This document shows positions 10,041-17,967 of a DNA stretch of 64,000 bases, piece by piece. Positions within the stretch are counted from its first letter, which is position 1. Every line of letters begins with the position of its first letter. The stretch covers positions 992,001-1,056,000 of the forward strand of contig NZ_CP136423.1 in NCBI RefSeq assembly GCF_034356035.1, read 5' to 3'. Under the pieces are notes generated by a model. That model was given only the letters and a program-made list of their open reading frames with translations. It was not told the DNA's origin and did not search any database. The position numbers and the translations under genes are program-made. Origin of the DNA: Blautia hydrogenotrophica DSM 10507. Its GTDB lineage: Bacteria > Bacillota > Clostridia > Lachnospirales > Lachnospiraceae.

Positions 10041-10188
10041 ATAGACTGTCGATAAAAAACGATATGAAATTTCTCTTTTTTTTCTCTGCTAATTGTGATA
10101 CAGTTAAATCGACCATTCTGAGTATGTGGGGTGAGTCATTTTTGTTGTACTTGCGCAGGGTGGTATCAGAGATAGGAAGGACTGGATT

Positions 10189-11223
10189 ATGAGAGTAAGT
10201 GTGAGAAAAATTAGCGAAGCGACAGGTTTTTCTCCTGCGACAGTTTCAAATGCGTTAAATCGCAAAAAAGGTGTGAATAAGGAGACCGCAGAAAAAATTT
10301 TGAGAGCAGCTTCCGAAATGGGATATCGCATGGATGAGAAAATTCGGAAGATTCGTTTTGTAATATTTAGAAAGAATGGGTTGATTATTGATGACAGTCC
10401 TTTTCATCCGGCAGTGATTGAAGGGGTGGAACGGCAGGCAAAAGCTATGGGACTTGAAACAGTATTTAACCATGTAGATGTTCATGACTTGGAATACGGC
10501 AGCCAGATACAGGAAATTCTCTCGGACACAGAGAGTGCGGTCGTACTCTTGGGCACAGAGATGCTGGAGGAAGATTTTAAAGAGTTTCAGTCGGCGGAAA
10601 ATCGCATTGTTCTTCTGGATGGATGGAGCGATCAGTATTTTTTTGATAGTGTTCTGATCAGCAATACAGACTCCGCAGCGAAGGCAGTGGAATATCTGAT
10701 TCAAAAGGGGCATTCTAAGATCGGTTATCTCAGAGGGGATTTTCGAATTCAGGCATTCCGTTATCGGGAAATCGGATATAAGAGAATGATGGAGCGGTAT
10801 GGTCTGAAGATCAATGAAGAGTATATAGCCACAGTGGGGACGAAAATTGAGACTGCTTACGAGGAGATGAAAAAATATTTGCAGCAGGTGAAAGAGCTAC
10901 CCACAGCATTTTTTGCCGATAACGATACGATAGCGATCGGAGCTATGAGAGCCATCAAAGAGCAGGGATACGACATTCCTGGAGATATTTCAATTATTGG
11001 ATTTGACAATATTTCATATGGGGCGATCTCAGAGCCTCCGCTGACGACCATCAATGTACACAAACATGAGATGGGAGAGATGGCAGTACGGGAGTTAGTG
11101 CGCGTTGCAGAAGGTGGCAGCAGGATTAAAATGAAAATCCAGGTATGTACAGACTTTGTCGAGAGAGACAGCGTCAAGGAACTAAGCCCCTCAAGTATGA
11201 GGGGAAGGGAGGAGCTGAGGTAG
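10189..11223 (+). CDS. LacI-family transcriptional regulator (paralog 1)
   Basis: Repressor of 344 residues: LacI helix-turn-helix at 1-30 (ISEATGFSPATVSNALNRKK) and a sugar-binding-type effector domain. ATG 10189 follows AGGAAGG with 8 bases spacing. It is closely related along its whole length to the next LacI gene (11786), and most blocks such as IEGVERQAKA and GYLRGD match. No gene follows before the long hairpin at 11281, so it is a stand-alone gene. It probably arose from tandem duplication with the regulator of the adjacent sugar operon; its targets are unknown. Confidence 0.93.
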   Translation: MRVSVRKISEATGFSPATVSNALNRKKGVNKETAEKILRAASEMGYRMDEKIRKIRFVIFRKNGLIIDDSPFHPAVIEGVERQAKAMGLETVFNHVDVHDLEYGSQIQEILSDTESAVVLLGTEMLEEDFKEFQSAENRIVLLDGWSDQYFFDSVLISNTDSAAKAVEYLIQKGHSKIGYLRGDFRIQAFRYREIGYKRMMERYGLKINEEYIATVGTKIETAYEEMKKYLQQVKELPTAFFADNDTIAIGAMRAIKEQGYDIPGDISIIGFDNISYGAISEPPLTTINVHKHEMGEMAVRELVRVAEGGSRIKMKIQVCTDFVERDSVKELSPSSMRGREELR

Positions 11224-11280
11224 GCTTGCCCATTTTGCTGAGTTTCAAATCATTTAAATATCATTCTATTTCATGAAAGA

Positions 11281-11365
11281 ATCTGCCCTCAGGGGCAGGG
11301 ACCTCCATGCCTCGGCGTGGTATTTCATAAGGGTCCTTGCCTGCTGAGGGCAGATTTGTTTTTTA
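11281..11365 (+). terminator. Long compound hairpin ending LacI paralog 1
   Basis: A perfect 12-bp outer stem (ATCTGCCCTCAG with CTGAGGGCAGAT, 11281-11292 and 11344-11355) continues into a GC-rich inner stem and a nested small hairpin (CCATGCC with GGCGTGG), then TTTGTTTTTT. It is much longer than an ordinary terminator, though it has the U-tract of one. A copy of the dispersed repeat begins three bases after it. Confidence 0.7.
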
Positions 11366-11367
11366 GT

Positions 11368-11530
11368 GTAATAGGAAAGACCTTGTCACGCTAATGCGTG
11401 AAAGTTCCTTCCTATTACCAAAACGCTCCGCTAAGGATGCGCACGCCGCAATAAGGTAATGCACCGCAAAGAGGTGTTGCGGCAACGCACAAAGTGGGAC
11501 ACATCCCTCAAAGATTGGGGAGATGGGATA
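11368..11530 (+). repeat. Dispersed structured repeat, copy A
   Basis: Begins with stem arm GTAATAGGAA, pairing with TTCCTATTAC at about 11408-11418. A conserved tail follows with blocks CTAAGGATGCGCACGCCGCA, AATAAGGTA and CCTCAAAGATTGGGG. The same layout occurs at 37011, 47777 and 51165, each time straight after a terminator U-tract. No coding potential is evident. Confidence 0.85.
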
Positions 11531-11572
11531 TATACAAACAATAAACGCGATTGTTAAAAATTTATAAAATGA

Positions 11573-11755
11573 TTATATAAATGTTTATATAAAAATTTTG
11601 AATCGTGTTTTGACGGAATTTGTCGAGAACACAGAGAGAAAATAGGAAATATACACAAAAATATAGTGTTGATTTCGTGATAATTGAATGAAATATGAAA
11701 TTTACATAAAAATTTATAAAAAAATACTTGAAATATTTATATAAATGTTTATAAT
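11573..11755 (+). promoter_or_regulatory. Promoter with duplicated AT-rich operator before LacI paralog 2
   Basis: The 17-mer TTATATAAATGTTTATA occurs twice, at 11573-11589 and 11737-11753. The second copy overlaps the spacer and -10 of a promoter (TTGAAA 11728-11733, TATAAT 11750-11755, 16-base spacer) for the LacI-led sugar operon. Two identical sites about 165 bases apart suggest looped repression by one or both LacI paralogs. The intervening DNA is very AT-rich. Confidence 0.6.
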
Positions 11756-11785
11756 GCAGATATAAAGAGTTGAGGCGGTGATGAA

Positions 11786-12790
11786 GTGAAAGTTAGTATT
11801 AGACAGATTAGTCAAGCAACAGGGTTTTCTCCGGCTACTGTCTCAAACGCTCTGAATCGAAAGAGAGGTGTCAATCAGACGACTTCTGAAAAAATCATAA
11901 GAGCAGCGGAAAAGCTGGGATATCAACAGGATAAAGAAGTCACAAAAATAAAATTTGTCACCTATCGGAAAAATGGATTGATTATTGACAACAGTCAAAT
12001 TTTCCCGGCGATGATTGAAGGAGTGGAAAGGCAGGCCAAGGCTCTTGGGTATGAGACAATATTCAGTCATTTGAATCGCGAGGCTTCTAATTTTGAATAT
12101 TGTCTTCAGGAGGTTTTAACGGACAGCAGTTGTGTGCTCATTCTATTGGGGACGGAGATGCTGCATGAGGATTATCTTCCATTTCACAAATTCAAAGGCC
12201 ATATGATTATTCTGGACGGCTGGGACGAAGATATGAGTTTCGACGGTATTCTGATTAACAATACAGATGCCGCCTGCAATGCGGTGGAATATCTGATCAA
12301 AAAAGGGCATAGGGAGATTGGCTATCTGAGAGGGGATTACCGGATTAAAGGCTTTCAATATCGGGAATACGGTTATCACCGGGCTTTGCAAAGACACGGT
12401 CTCTCTAGTCCGCCCGATGGAATCGTTACGGTGGGTACACAGCTTGAAAGTTCTTACGAGGGGATGAGACGTTATCTGGAGAAGAATCCGAAACTACCGA
12501 CCGCGTTTTTTGCCGACAATGATGTGATTGCCCTGGGAGTGATGAAGGCGATGCAGGAAAAGGGCATTGAGATACCAGCGCAGGTTTCTATCGTCGGTTT
12601 CGATGATATTAATTTTGGGACGGTGTCGGTTCCGGCACTCACTACCATCCATGTATTTAAACAGGAGATGGGGGAGGTGGCTGTGCGCAGGGTTTTAGAT
12701 CACGTTCGATACTCTGATAGCAAGATTAAAATGAAAATTCAGGTATATACAGAGTTTACAGAGAGGGATAGTGTGAGAGAACTTCTGTGA
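11786..12790 (+). CDS. LacI-family regulator of the sugar operon (paralog 2)
   Basis: LacI repressor of 334 residues with helix-turn-helix ISQATGFSPATVSNALNRKR at the N-terminus and a periplasmic-binding-like effector domain. The start is GTG 11786, which aligns with the ATG of paralog 1 and follows GAGGCGG. Only 30 bases separate it from the isomerase gene, with no promoter or terminator between. It therefore leads the operon it most likely controls. The two AT-rich repeats upstream suggest autoregulation. The inducer is presumably the sugar or a phosphate made by the operon. Confidence 0.93.
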   Translation: MKVSIRQISQATGFSPATVSNALNRKRGVNQTTSEKIIRAAEKLGYQQDKEVTKIKFVTYRKNGLIIDNSQIFPAMIEGVERQAKALGYETIFSHLNREASNFEYCLQEVLTDSSCVLILLGTEMLHEDYLPFHKFKGHMIILDGWDEDMSFDGILINNTDAACNAVEYLIKKGHREIGYLRGDYRIKGFQYREYGYHRALQRHGLSSPPDGIVTVGTQLESSYEGMRRYLEKNPKLPTAFFADNDVIALGVMKAMQEKGIEIPAQVSIVGFDDINFGTVSVPALTTIHVFKQEMGEVAVRRVLDHVRYSDSKIKMKIQVYTEFTERDSVRELL

Positions 12791-12820
12791 GCTATGACAA
12801 AGTAGAATGGAGGTTACAAA

Positions 12821-14221
12821 ATGGCAGCAATTAAATTGGGATACGCGCCGACCAGAAGAAGCATCTTCAGTGCACCGGACGCGATCAAGTACAGAGGACT
12901 CACGGCAGACCGTTTAAGGGAACTGGGGATTGACTTTGTGGACATTGATGACATCAATGAGGAAGGTCTTTTGTACGATGACAATGATGTGAAGAAAATT
13001 GTGGCGAAATTCAGAAAAGAAGGAGTAGACGGAATCATTTTTCCGCACTGCAACTTTGGTACGGAGTATGTCTGTGCGAGGTTGGCAAAGGAGATGAATC
13101 TTCCAGTGATGCTGTGGGGGCCTCTCGATGAGAGACCGGAACCGAGCGGAGTACGCCTTAGGGATACACAGTGTGGATTGTTTGCAACTGGAAAGGTATT
13201 CCGCAGATTTCGTATTCCCTTTACCTATGTGACCAACTGCAGACTCAATGACCCCGTGTTCGAGAGAGGCGTGAGAGATTTCATGGCAGTCTGTAACGTG
13301 GTGAAGACCTTCCGCCATATTCGGATTCTTCAGATTTCTACAAGACCTTTTGATTTCTGGTCTACGATGTGCAACGAAGGAGAGCTGTTGGAAAAATTCA
13401 ATATTCAGCTTTCTCCGATTCCGATGACGGAGCTGACAGAAGAAGTAAAGGCGGCCAAGGCTGAGGGAACGAAAGTAAAAGAACTGCTTACATACATCCA
13501 TGAAAATATGGAAGTGAAGATCAAAGAAAATGAAGTGGAAAATGTAGCAGCCCTGGCGGTGGCGATGGAATCCTTAATAGACAAATACGGTTGTAATGCA
13601 GGTGCCATTCAGTGTTGGAACGCTCTGCAGACAGAGTTGGGAATTATGCCTTGCGCGGCCAACGCGATTCTGAATGAAAAAGGAATCCCGGTGGTGTGTG
13701 AGACGGACATCCATGGAGCAGTTACCGCTCTTATGGTAGAGGCGGCAGGTATGGGAGAGAAGAGAAGCTTCTTCGCAGACTGGACCATCCGCCATCCCGA
13801 CATCGAAAATGGAGAGCTGCTCCAGCACTGCGGCCCATGGCCGATCTCAGTGGCAAAAGAAAGACCGCAGCTTACCTATCCGTTGGCATTTGACCATCCG
13901 GGCAGCCTGACGGCAGAGGCAAAGCACGGAGATGTCACCTTGTGCAGATTCGACGGAGATAACGGAGAGTACTCTCTGCTTCTGGGAAATGCAAAGGGTG
14001 TGGATGGGCCTAAGGGAATGGGAACCTACCTGTGGGTGGAAGTGGACAATATCAAACGGCTGGAAGCGAAGATTGTGGAAGGGCCTTATATCCATCACTG
14101 TGTGGGAATTCACCAGAATGTGGTCCCTGTACTGTATGAAGCTTGTAAATATATCGGAATAAAACCGGATCTCTATGACCCGATTGAAGAAGATGTAAAA
14201 GCATATTTAAGAGGAGAATGA
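12821..14221 (+). CDS. L-fucose/L-arabinose isomerase-family protein
   Basis: Predicted metal-dependent aldose-ketose isomerase of 466 residues, shorter than FucI (about 590) and close to AraA (about 500). The C-terminal half resembles the FucI/AraA catalytic domain: acidic candidates E272 (QTELGIMPC) and E294/D296 (CETDIHGA), and His candidates H425/H426 and H431 (HHCVGIH). The N-terminal half is the Rossmann-like substrate domain. It leads the catabolic genes and is followed by the split transketolase. An isomerase next to ketose kinases and a transketolase suggests aldopentose (or related) to ketose conversion. The substrate cannot be read from the sequence. Confidence 0.82.
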   Translation: MAAIKLGYAPTRRSIFSAPDAIKYRGLTADRLRELGIDFVDIDDINEEGLLYDDNDVKKIVAKFRKEGVDGIIFPHCNFGTEYVCARLAKEMNLPVMLWGPLDERPEPSGVRLRDTQCGLFATGKVFRRFRIPFTYVTNCRLNDPVFERGVRDFMAVCNVVKTFRHIRILQISTRPFDFWSTMCNEGELLEKFNIQLSPIPMTELTEEVKAAKAEGTKVKELLTYIHENMEVKIKENEVENVAALAVAMESLIDKYGCNAGAIQCWNALQTELGIMPCAANAILNEKGIPVVCETDIHGAVTALMVEAAGMGEKRSFFADWTIRHPDIENGELLQHCGPWPISVAKERPQLTYPLAFDHPGSLTAEAKHGDVTLCRFDGDNGEYSLLLGNAKGVDGPKGMGTYLWVEVDNIKRLEAKIVEGPYIHHCVGIHQNVVPVLYEACKYIGIKPDLYDPIEEDVKAYLRGE

Positions 14222-14223
14222 TT

Positions 14224-15057
14224 ATGGAGAATCTAAAAGCATTGGCCTATGAACTCAGAGAAACTGTTATGGATGAGATTATGGCCGGGAAAGCTGGACA
14301 CATCGGCGGTGACATGAGTGTGATGGAAATTCTGACAGAGCTGTATTTCAGACAGATGAACATCAGCCCAGAAAATGCGGATGACCCAAACCGTGATAAA
14401 TTTGTCATGAGTAAGGGACATTCTGTGGAAGCTTATTACGCGGTTCTGGCGAAGAAAGGCTTCTTTGACAGGGAGGAGCTGGTGAGCACCTTCAGCAAAT
14501 TTGGCTCAAAGTTTATCGGACATCCGAACAACAAGATTCCAGGAATAGAGATGAACTCCGGTTCCCTTGGACACGGTCTTCCAGTCTGTGTGGGAATGGC
14601 CCTGGCGGGAAAAATGAATGGACAGAGCTACCGTGTATACACAGTGATGGGAGACGGTGAACTGGCAGAGGGTTCCGTCTGGGAAGGTACGATGGCTGCT
14701 AGCCACTATAAGCTGGACAATCTGTGTGCAGTGGTGGACAGAAATCGCCTTCAAATTTCAGGAAATACGGAGGATGTCATGGCCCATGACGATCTGCATG
14801 AGAGATTCTCATCCTTTGGCTGGCATGTGATTGACGTAAAAGACGGAAACGACATCGACCAGCTCCACGAGGCTTTTGAGGAAGCAAAGACCGTGAAGGG
14901 AAAACCTACGGTATTGATTGCCAACACTGTAAAAGGAAAGGGTTCCTCTGTGATGGAGAACAAGGCAAATTGGCATCATAAAGTTCCAAGTGAAGAAGAG
15001 CTTGCTCAGATCAGAAAAGATCTGGCAGATAGAAAGGAGGCAGCCCTTCATGTCTAA
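14224..15057 (+). CDS. Transketolase, N-terminal subunit
   Basis: Thiamine-diphosphate-binding half of a two-gene transketolase (277 residues). The TPP motif starts at about residue 143: GDGELAEGSVWEG with VDRNRLQ about 30 residues on. GHIGGDMS and SKGHSVEAYY near the N-terminus are transketolase features. I choose ATG 14224, because GAGGAG ends 7 bases upstream; ATG 14218 overlaps the previous stop and is too near that site. It overlaps the C-terminal subunit gene by 8 bases, so the two are translationally coupled. Split transketolases are common in Clostridia, but here the pair belongs to a dedicated sugar operon. Confidence 0.93.
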   Translation: MENLKALAYELRETVMDEIMAGKAGHIGGDMSVMEILTELYFRQMNISPENADDPNRDKFVMSKGHSVEAYYAVLAKKGFFDREELVSTFSKFGSKFIGHPNNKIPGIEMNSGSLGHGLPVCVGMALAGKMNGQSYRVYTVMGDGELAEGSVWEGTMAASHYKLDNLCAVVDRNRLQISGNTEDVMAHDDLHERFSSFGWHVIDVKDGNDIDQLHEAFEEAKTVKGKPTVLIANTVKGKGSSVMENKANWHHKVPSEEELAQIRKDLADRKEAALHV

Positions 15058-15979
15058 GATTGCAAATAAACAAAAGATTTGTGAAGTGTTGATGGAGGCG
15101 GCAAAGACGGACAAAGATATCGTGGCTCTTTGTAGTGATTCTAGAGGAAGTGCGTCGTTTACCCCATTTGCAGAGCAGTATCCTGAGCAGTTCGTGGAGA
15201 CAGGAATTGCGGAGCAGAACCTGGTGAGCATCTCCGCGGGATTGGCGAAATGCGGCAAAAAACCGTATGCGGTGTCTCCGGCTTGCTTTTTATCCACGAG
15301 AAGCTATGAACAGTGCAAAATTGACGCTGCCTACTCCAACACCAACGTGAAACTGATTGGAATCAGCGGTGGAATCAGCTATGGGGCGCTGGGAATGAGC
15401 CATCACTCTGCACAGGATATCGCGGCGATGGCGGCGATTCCGAATATGAGAGTTTACCTTCCCAGCGACCATCTTCAGACAGAGTGTCTGATGAAAGCTC
15501 TGCTGAAGGATGAGAAGCCAGCTTATATCCGGGTGGGGCGTAATGCGGTAGACCCGGTATACGAGGAGGGAAAGGTTCCCTTTGAGATGGACAAGGCTAC
15601 AGTAGTGACAGAAGGAAAGGACGCAGTGATTGTCGCCTGTGGAGAGATGGTAAAACCGGCAGCGGATGCTGCTAAGCTGTTGGAGGCAGAGGGAATCCGT
15701 GTCACCGTTTTGGATATGTACTGTGTGAAGCCTTTGGACAAAGATGCAATCGTGAAAGCAGCCAAGAATGCGAAATTGGTGGTGACGGCAGAAGAGCACT
15801 CACCGTTTGGCGGCCTGGGTTCCATGGTGAGCCAGGTGGTAGGAAGGGAATGCCCGAAAAAAGTGGTGAATTTGTCTTTGCCGGATGCTCCGGTGATCAC
15901 AGGGACCTCCAAAGAAGTCTTTGACTATTATGGATTGAATGCACAGGGAATCGCGAAGACCGTAAAAGAGAACATGTAA
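15050..15979 (+). CDS. Transketolase, C-terminal subunit
   Basis: Pyrimidine-binding and C-terminal domains of the transketolase (309 residues). GIAEQNLVSISAGLA carries the Glu (about residue 55) that activates the TPP aminopyrimidine; SHHSAQDIAAMAAIPNMR is also typical. The start at 15050 follows AAAGGAGG at 9 bases spacing and lies inside the end of the N-subunit gene. Together the pair would transfer two-carbon units between ketose and aldose phosphates. Known dedicated split transketolases act in apiose (apulose-4-phosphate) and sulfoquinovose breakdown, so a non-standard acceptor or donor is possible here. Confidence 0.93.
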   Translation: MSKIANKQKICEVLMEAAKTDKDIVALCSDSRGSASFTPFAEQYPEQFVETGIAEQNLVSISAGLAKCGKKPYAVSPACFLSTRSYEQCKIDAAYSNTNVKLIGISGGISYGALGMSHHSAQDIAAMAAIPNMRVYLPSDHLQTECLMKALLKDEKPAYIRVGRNAVDPVYEEGKVPFEMDKATVVTEGKDAVIVACGEMVKPAADAAKLLEAEGIRVTVLDMYCVKPLDKDAIVKAAKNAKLVVTAEEHSPFGGLGSMVSQVVGRECPKKVVNLSLPDAPVITGTSKEVFDYYGLNAQGIAKTVKENM

Positions 15980-16082
15980 AAGCGCAGAGGAAAAGGCTGT
16001 TACATAATTAGGAGGATATTGGCAGGGGACACCTGTTGATATAGGGATTTAATACTTTCAAAATGTAAGGAGGAAGAAAAGT

Positions 16083-17129
16083 ATGAAAGTCAAAAAATTA
16101 TTAGCCGGACTTTTGACAGCAGCTATGATCGGCACTATGATGATGGGATGCTCTTCATCTGAGGAGGCAAGTACAGAGGGTGATGCGTCTGCTGAGACCA
16201 CGCAGGCAGCAGAAGAAACAACAGAAGAAACAGCAGAGGAAGCAGAAGTACTGCCGGGAGGTGGTTCCAACATTATCTATGTCATCACACCTTCTGTATC
16301 CAACCCGGCGTTTAAGACCGAGGCTGACACAGCGACAGCAAAGGCAGAGGAGCTGGGCTATGAAGTAAAAGCCGCTTCCCATGATGACGACCCGACGAAA
16401 CAGACAGAGCTGTTTGACAATGCGATCGCTGATAAGGCAGCAGCAATTATTTGTGACAACGCAGGTGCAGATGCGACGGTAGAAGCTGTACGAAAAGCAA
16501 GAGAAGCGGGAATTCCGACTTTCTTAATCGACCGTGAGATCAACGAAGAAGGCGTGGCAATTTCCCAGATCGTAGCAAACAACTATCAAGGCGCAAAAGC
16601 CATTGCCGAGAAATGGGTAGAGGCAATGGGTGAAAAAGGAAAATACGCGGAACTGTTGGGGAAAGAGTCTGACACCAACGCTGGCGTTCGTTCTTCTGCA
16701 TTCCATGAAGTGATTGACCAGTATCCGGACCTGGAAATGGTAGCTCAGCAGACTGCAAACTGGGAAAAGACAGAGGCATATGAGAAGATGGAAGCAATCA
16801 TCCAGGCAAATCCAGATCTTGACGGTGTCATCTGTGGTAACGATACTATGTTAGAGGGTGTATGTGCGGCTTTGGCAGCTCATGACATGACCCTTCCGGT
16901 TATCGGTGTGGATGGCTCTGACGAAGCGGCAGCTCTGATTAAATCTGGACAGGCTACCGGTACCGCTCTTCAGCAGTTCGCACTGATTGCGGAGATGGCA
17001 GTAGAGCAGGCAGATCAGTACCTGAAAGAAGGAACCACAGGACAGGAAGAAAAACAGCTTGTGGACTGTATCGCAATTACAGCAGACAACGTAGATAATC
17101 TGCAGACATTCGTTTATACCGAAAAATAA
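16083..17129 (+). CDS. Ribose-type ABC transporter substrate-binding lipoprotein
   Basis: Extracytoplasmic sugar-binding protein of 348 residues. The signal peptide has a lipobox ending MMMGC (Cys 21), then a Ser/Glu/Thr-rich linker to about residue 58, then a type I periplasmic-binding fold of the RbsB/xylose-binding class (NAGADATVEAVRKA, ICGNDTMLEG, VIGVDGSDEA). AAGGAGG precedes the start. It sits at the head of the transport genes of the split-transketolase operon, so it delivers the sugar that the operon breaks down. RbsB-class proteins bind ribose, allose, xylose and apiose, among others, so specificity is open. Confidence 0.92.
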   Translation: MKVKKLLAGLLTAAMIGTMMMGCSSSEEASTEGDASAETTQAAEETTEETAEEAEVLPGGGSNIIYVITPSVSNPAFKTEADTATAKAEELGYEVKAASHDDDPTKQTELFDNAIADKAAAIICDNAGADATVEAVRKAREAGIPTFLIDREINEEGVAISQIVANNYQGAKAIAEKWVEAMGEKGKYAELLGKESDTNAGVRSSAFHEVIDQYPDLEMVAQQTANWEKTEAYEKMEAIIQANPDLDGVICGNDTMLEGVCAALAAHDMTLPVIGVDGSDEAAALIKSGQATGTALQQFALIAEMAVEQADQYLKEGTTGQEEKQLVDCIAITADNVDNLQTFVYTEK

Positions 17130-17280
17130 ACAGAGAATTTTGTACATTGACCGGGAAGCGTCGCTGACGCTTCCCAATCTATAAGATACTCTTTATTGAG
17201 CTAAGTATTAAATCAAAACCGAAAGAAATGTCTCCTAATTTCTAAGAGATATACAAATATATTGACTGGAGGAAACCTCT

Positions 17281-17934
17281 ATGAAGAAGCAAATCGTAGC
17301 ACTGGGCCTGGCAGTGGCACTCGCCGCTTCAGCGACGTTTACCGGGTGCGGGATCGTGAAAGTAGTAAAAATCGGAGAAGAAGGAAAATATACCGGAGAA
17401 GTGGAATTTAATGCCGGAGACGACGTGGCGGCGATCTGGGAGTCGTCTGCGCTGCCGGAGTTGAATGAAAAAGCCATGGATTTGAAAGAATTCCTGACAC
17501 AGTCCAACGGGGATTTCACTGCCTTGGCCGAGGAACATGGCAAGTATTCCATGGGAACTTCCGGAGAGCTGAGCTATGTAGTGAAGGGAACCGGAACCGT
17601 CGAGGAAGTCAATACAGAATCCCAGGCCGGATATATGAAGATAAAACTGGATGACTATAACGGAACCGAGGAAGTAAAGATTCAAATCGGGCCGGTGTAC
17701 AGAGGCTCTTCCATTCGTGATTCTTTAAGCTTCCTGAAGTTCGGAGATTACACAAACCAGGAAGACTGGGCGGCTGTTTCTCAGAGCATCAACCAGGTTG
17801 TCGCCGAGACCGTAGTGGAGCCGGCGGATCCAAGCTCTCTGGAAGGCAAAAGCGTATCCTTTGTGGGAGCCTTCACGGTATCCACCGGAAGTACAGAAGT
17901 ATTGATTACCCCAGTTGTTCTGGAAGCAAACTAA
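17281..17934 (+). CDS. DUF2291-type lipoprotein
   Basis: Predicted lipoprotein of 217 residues with signal peptide and lipobox around ATFTGC (Cys 23). The rest is a small beta-rich domain resembling the DUF2291 family, which is usually found beside ribose-class ABC transporters, including polyol and pentose systems in rhizobia. No biochemical role is established. It lies between the binding protein and the ATPase gene, 33 bases from the latter, with its own good ribosome site. Its position suggests it assists substrate capture or the transporter at the cell surface. The family assignment is from recalled pattern and context. Confidence 0.75.
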   Translation: MKKQIVALGLAVALAASATFTGCGIVKVVKIGEEGKYTGEVEFNAGDDVAAIWESSALPELNEKAMDLKEFLTQSNGDFTALAEEHGKYSMGTSGELSYVVKGTGTVEEVNTESQAGYMKIKLDDYNGTEEVKIQIGPVYRGSSIRDSLSFLKFGDYTNQEDWAAVSQSINQVVAETVVEPADPSSLEGKSVSFVGAFTVSTGSTEVLITPVVLEAN

Positions 17935-17967
17935 AGTAGGGATGCAGCGAAAAAGGAGAGAAGAACT

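Noticed and set aside
11368..11530. Repeat copies as insertion sequences
   Set aside because: Copies are below 200 bp, have no ORF and no matching inverted repeats at the two outer ends of the whole element, so they are not self-mobile.
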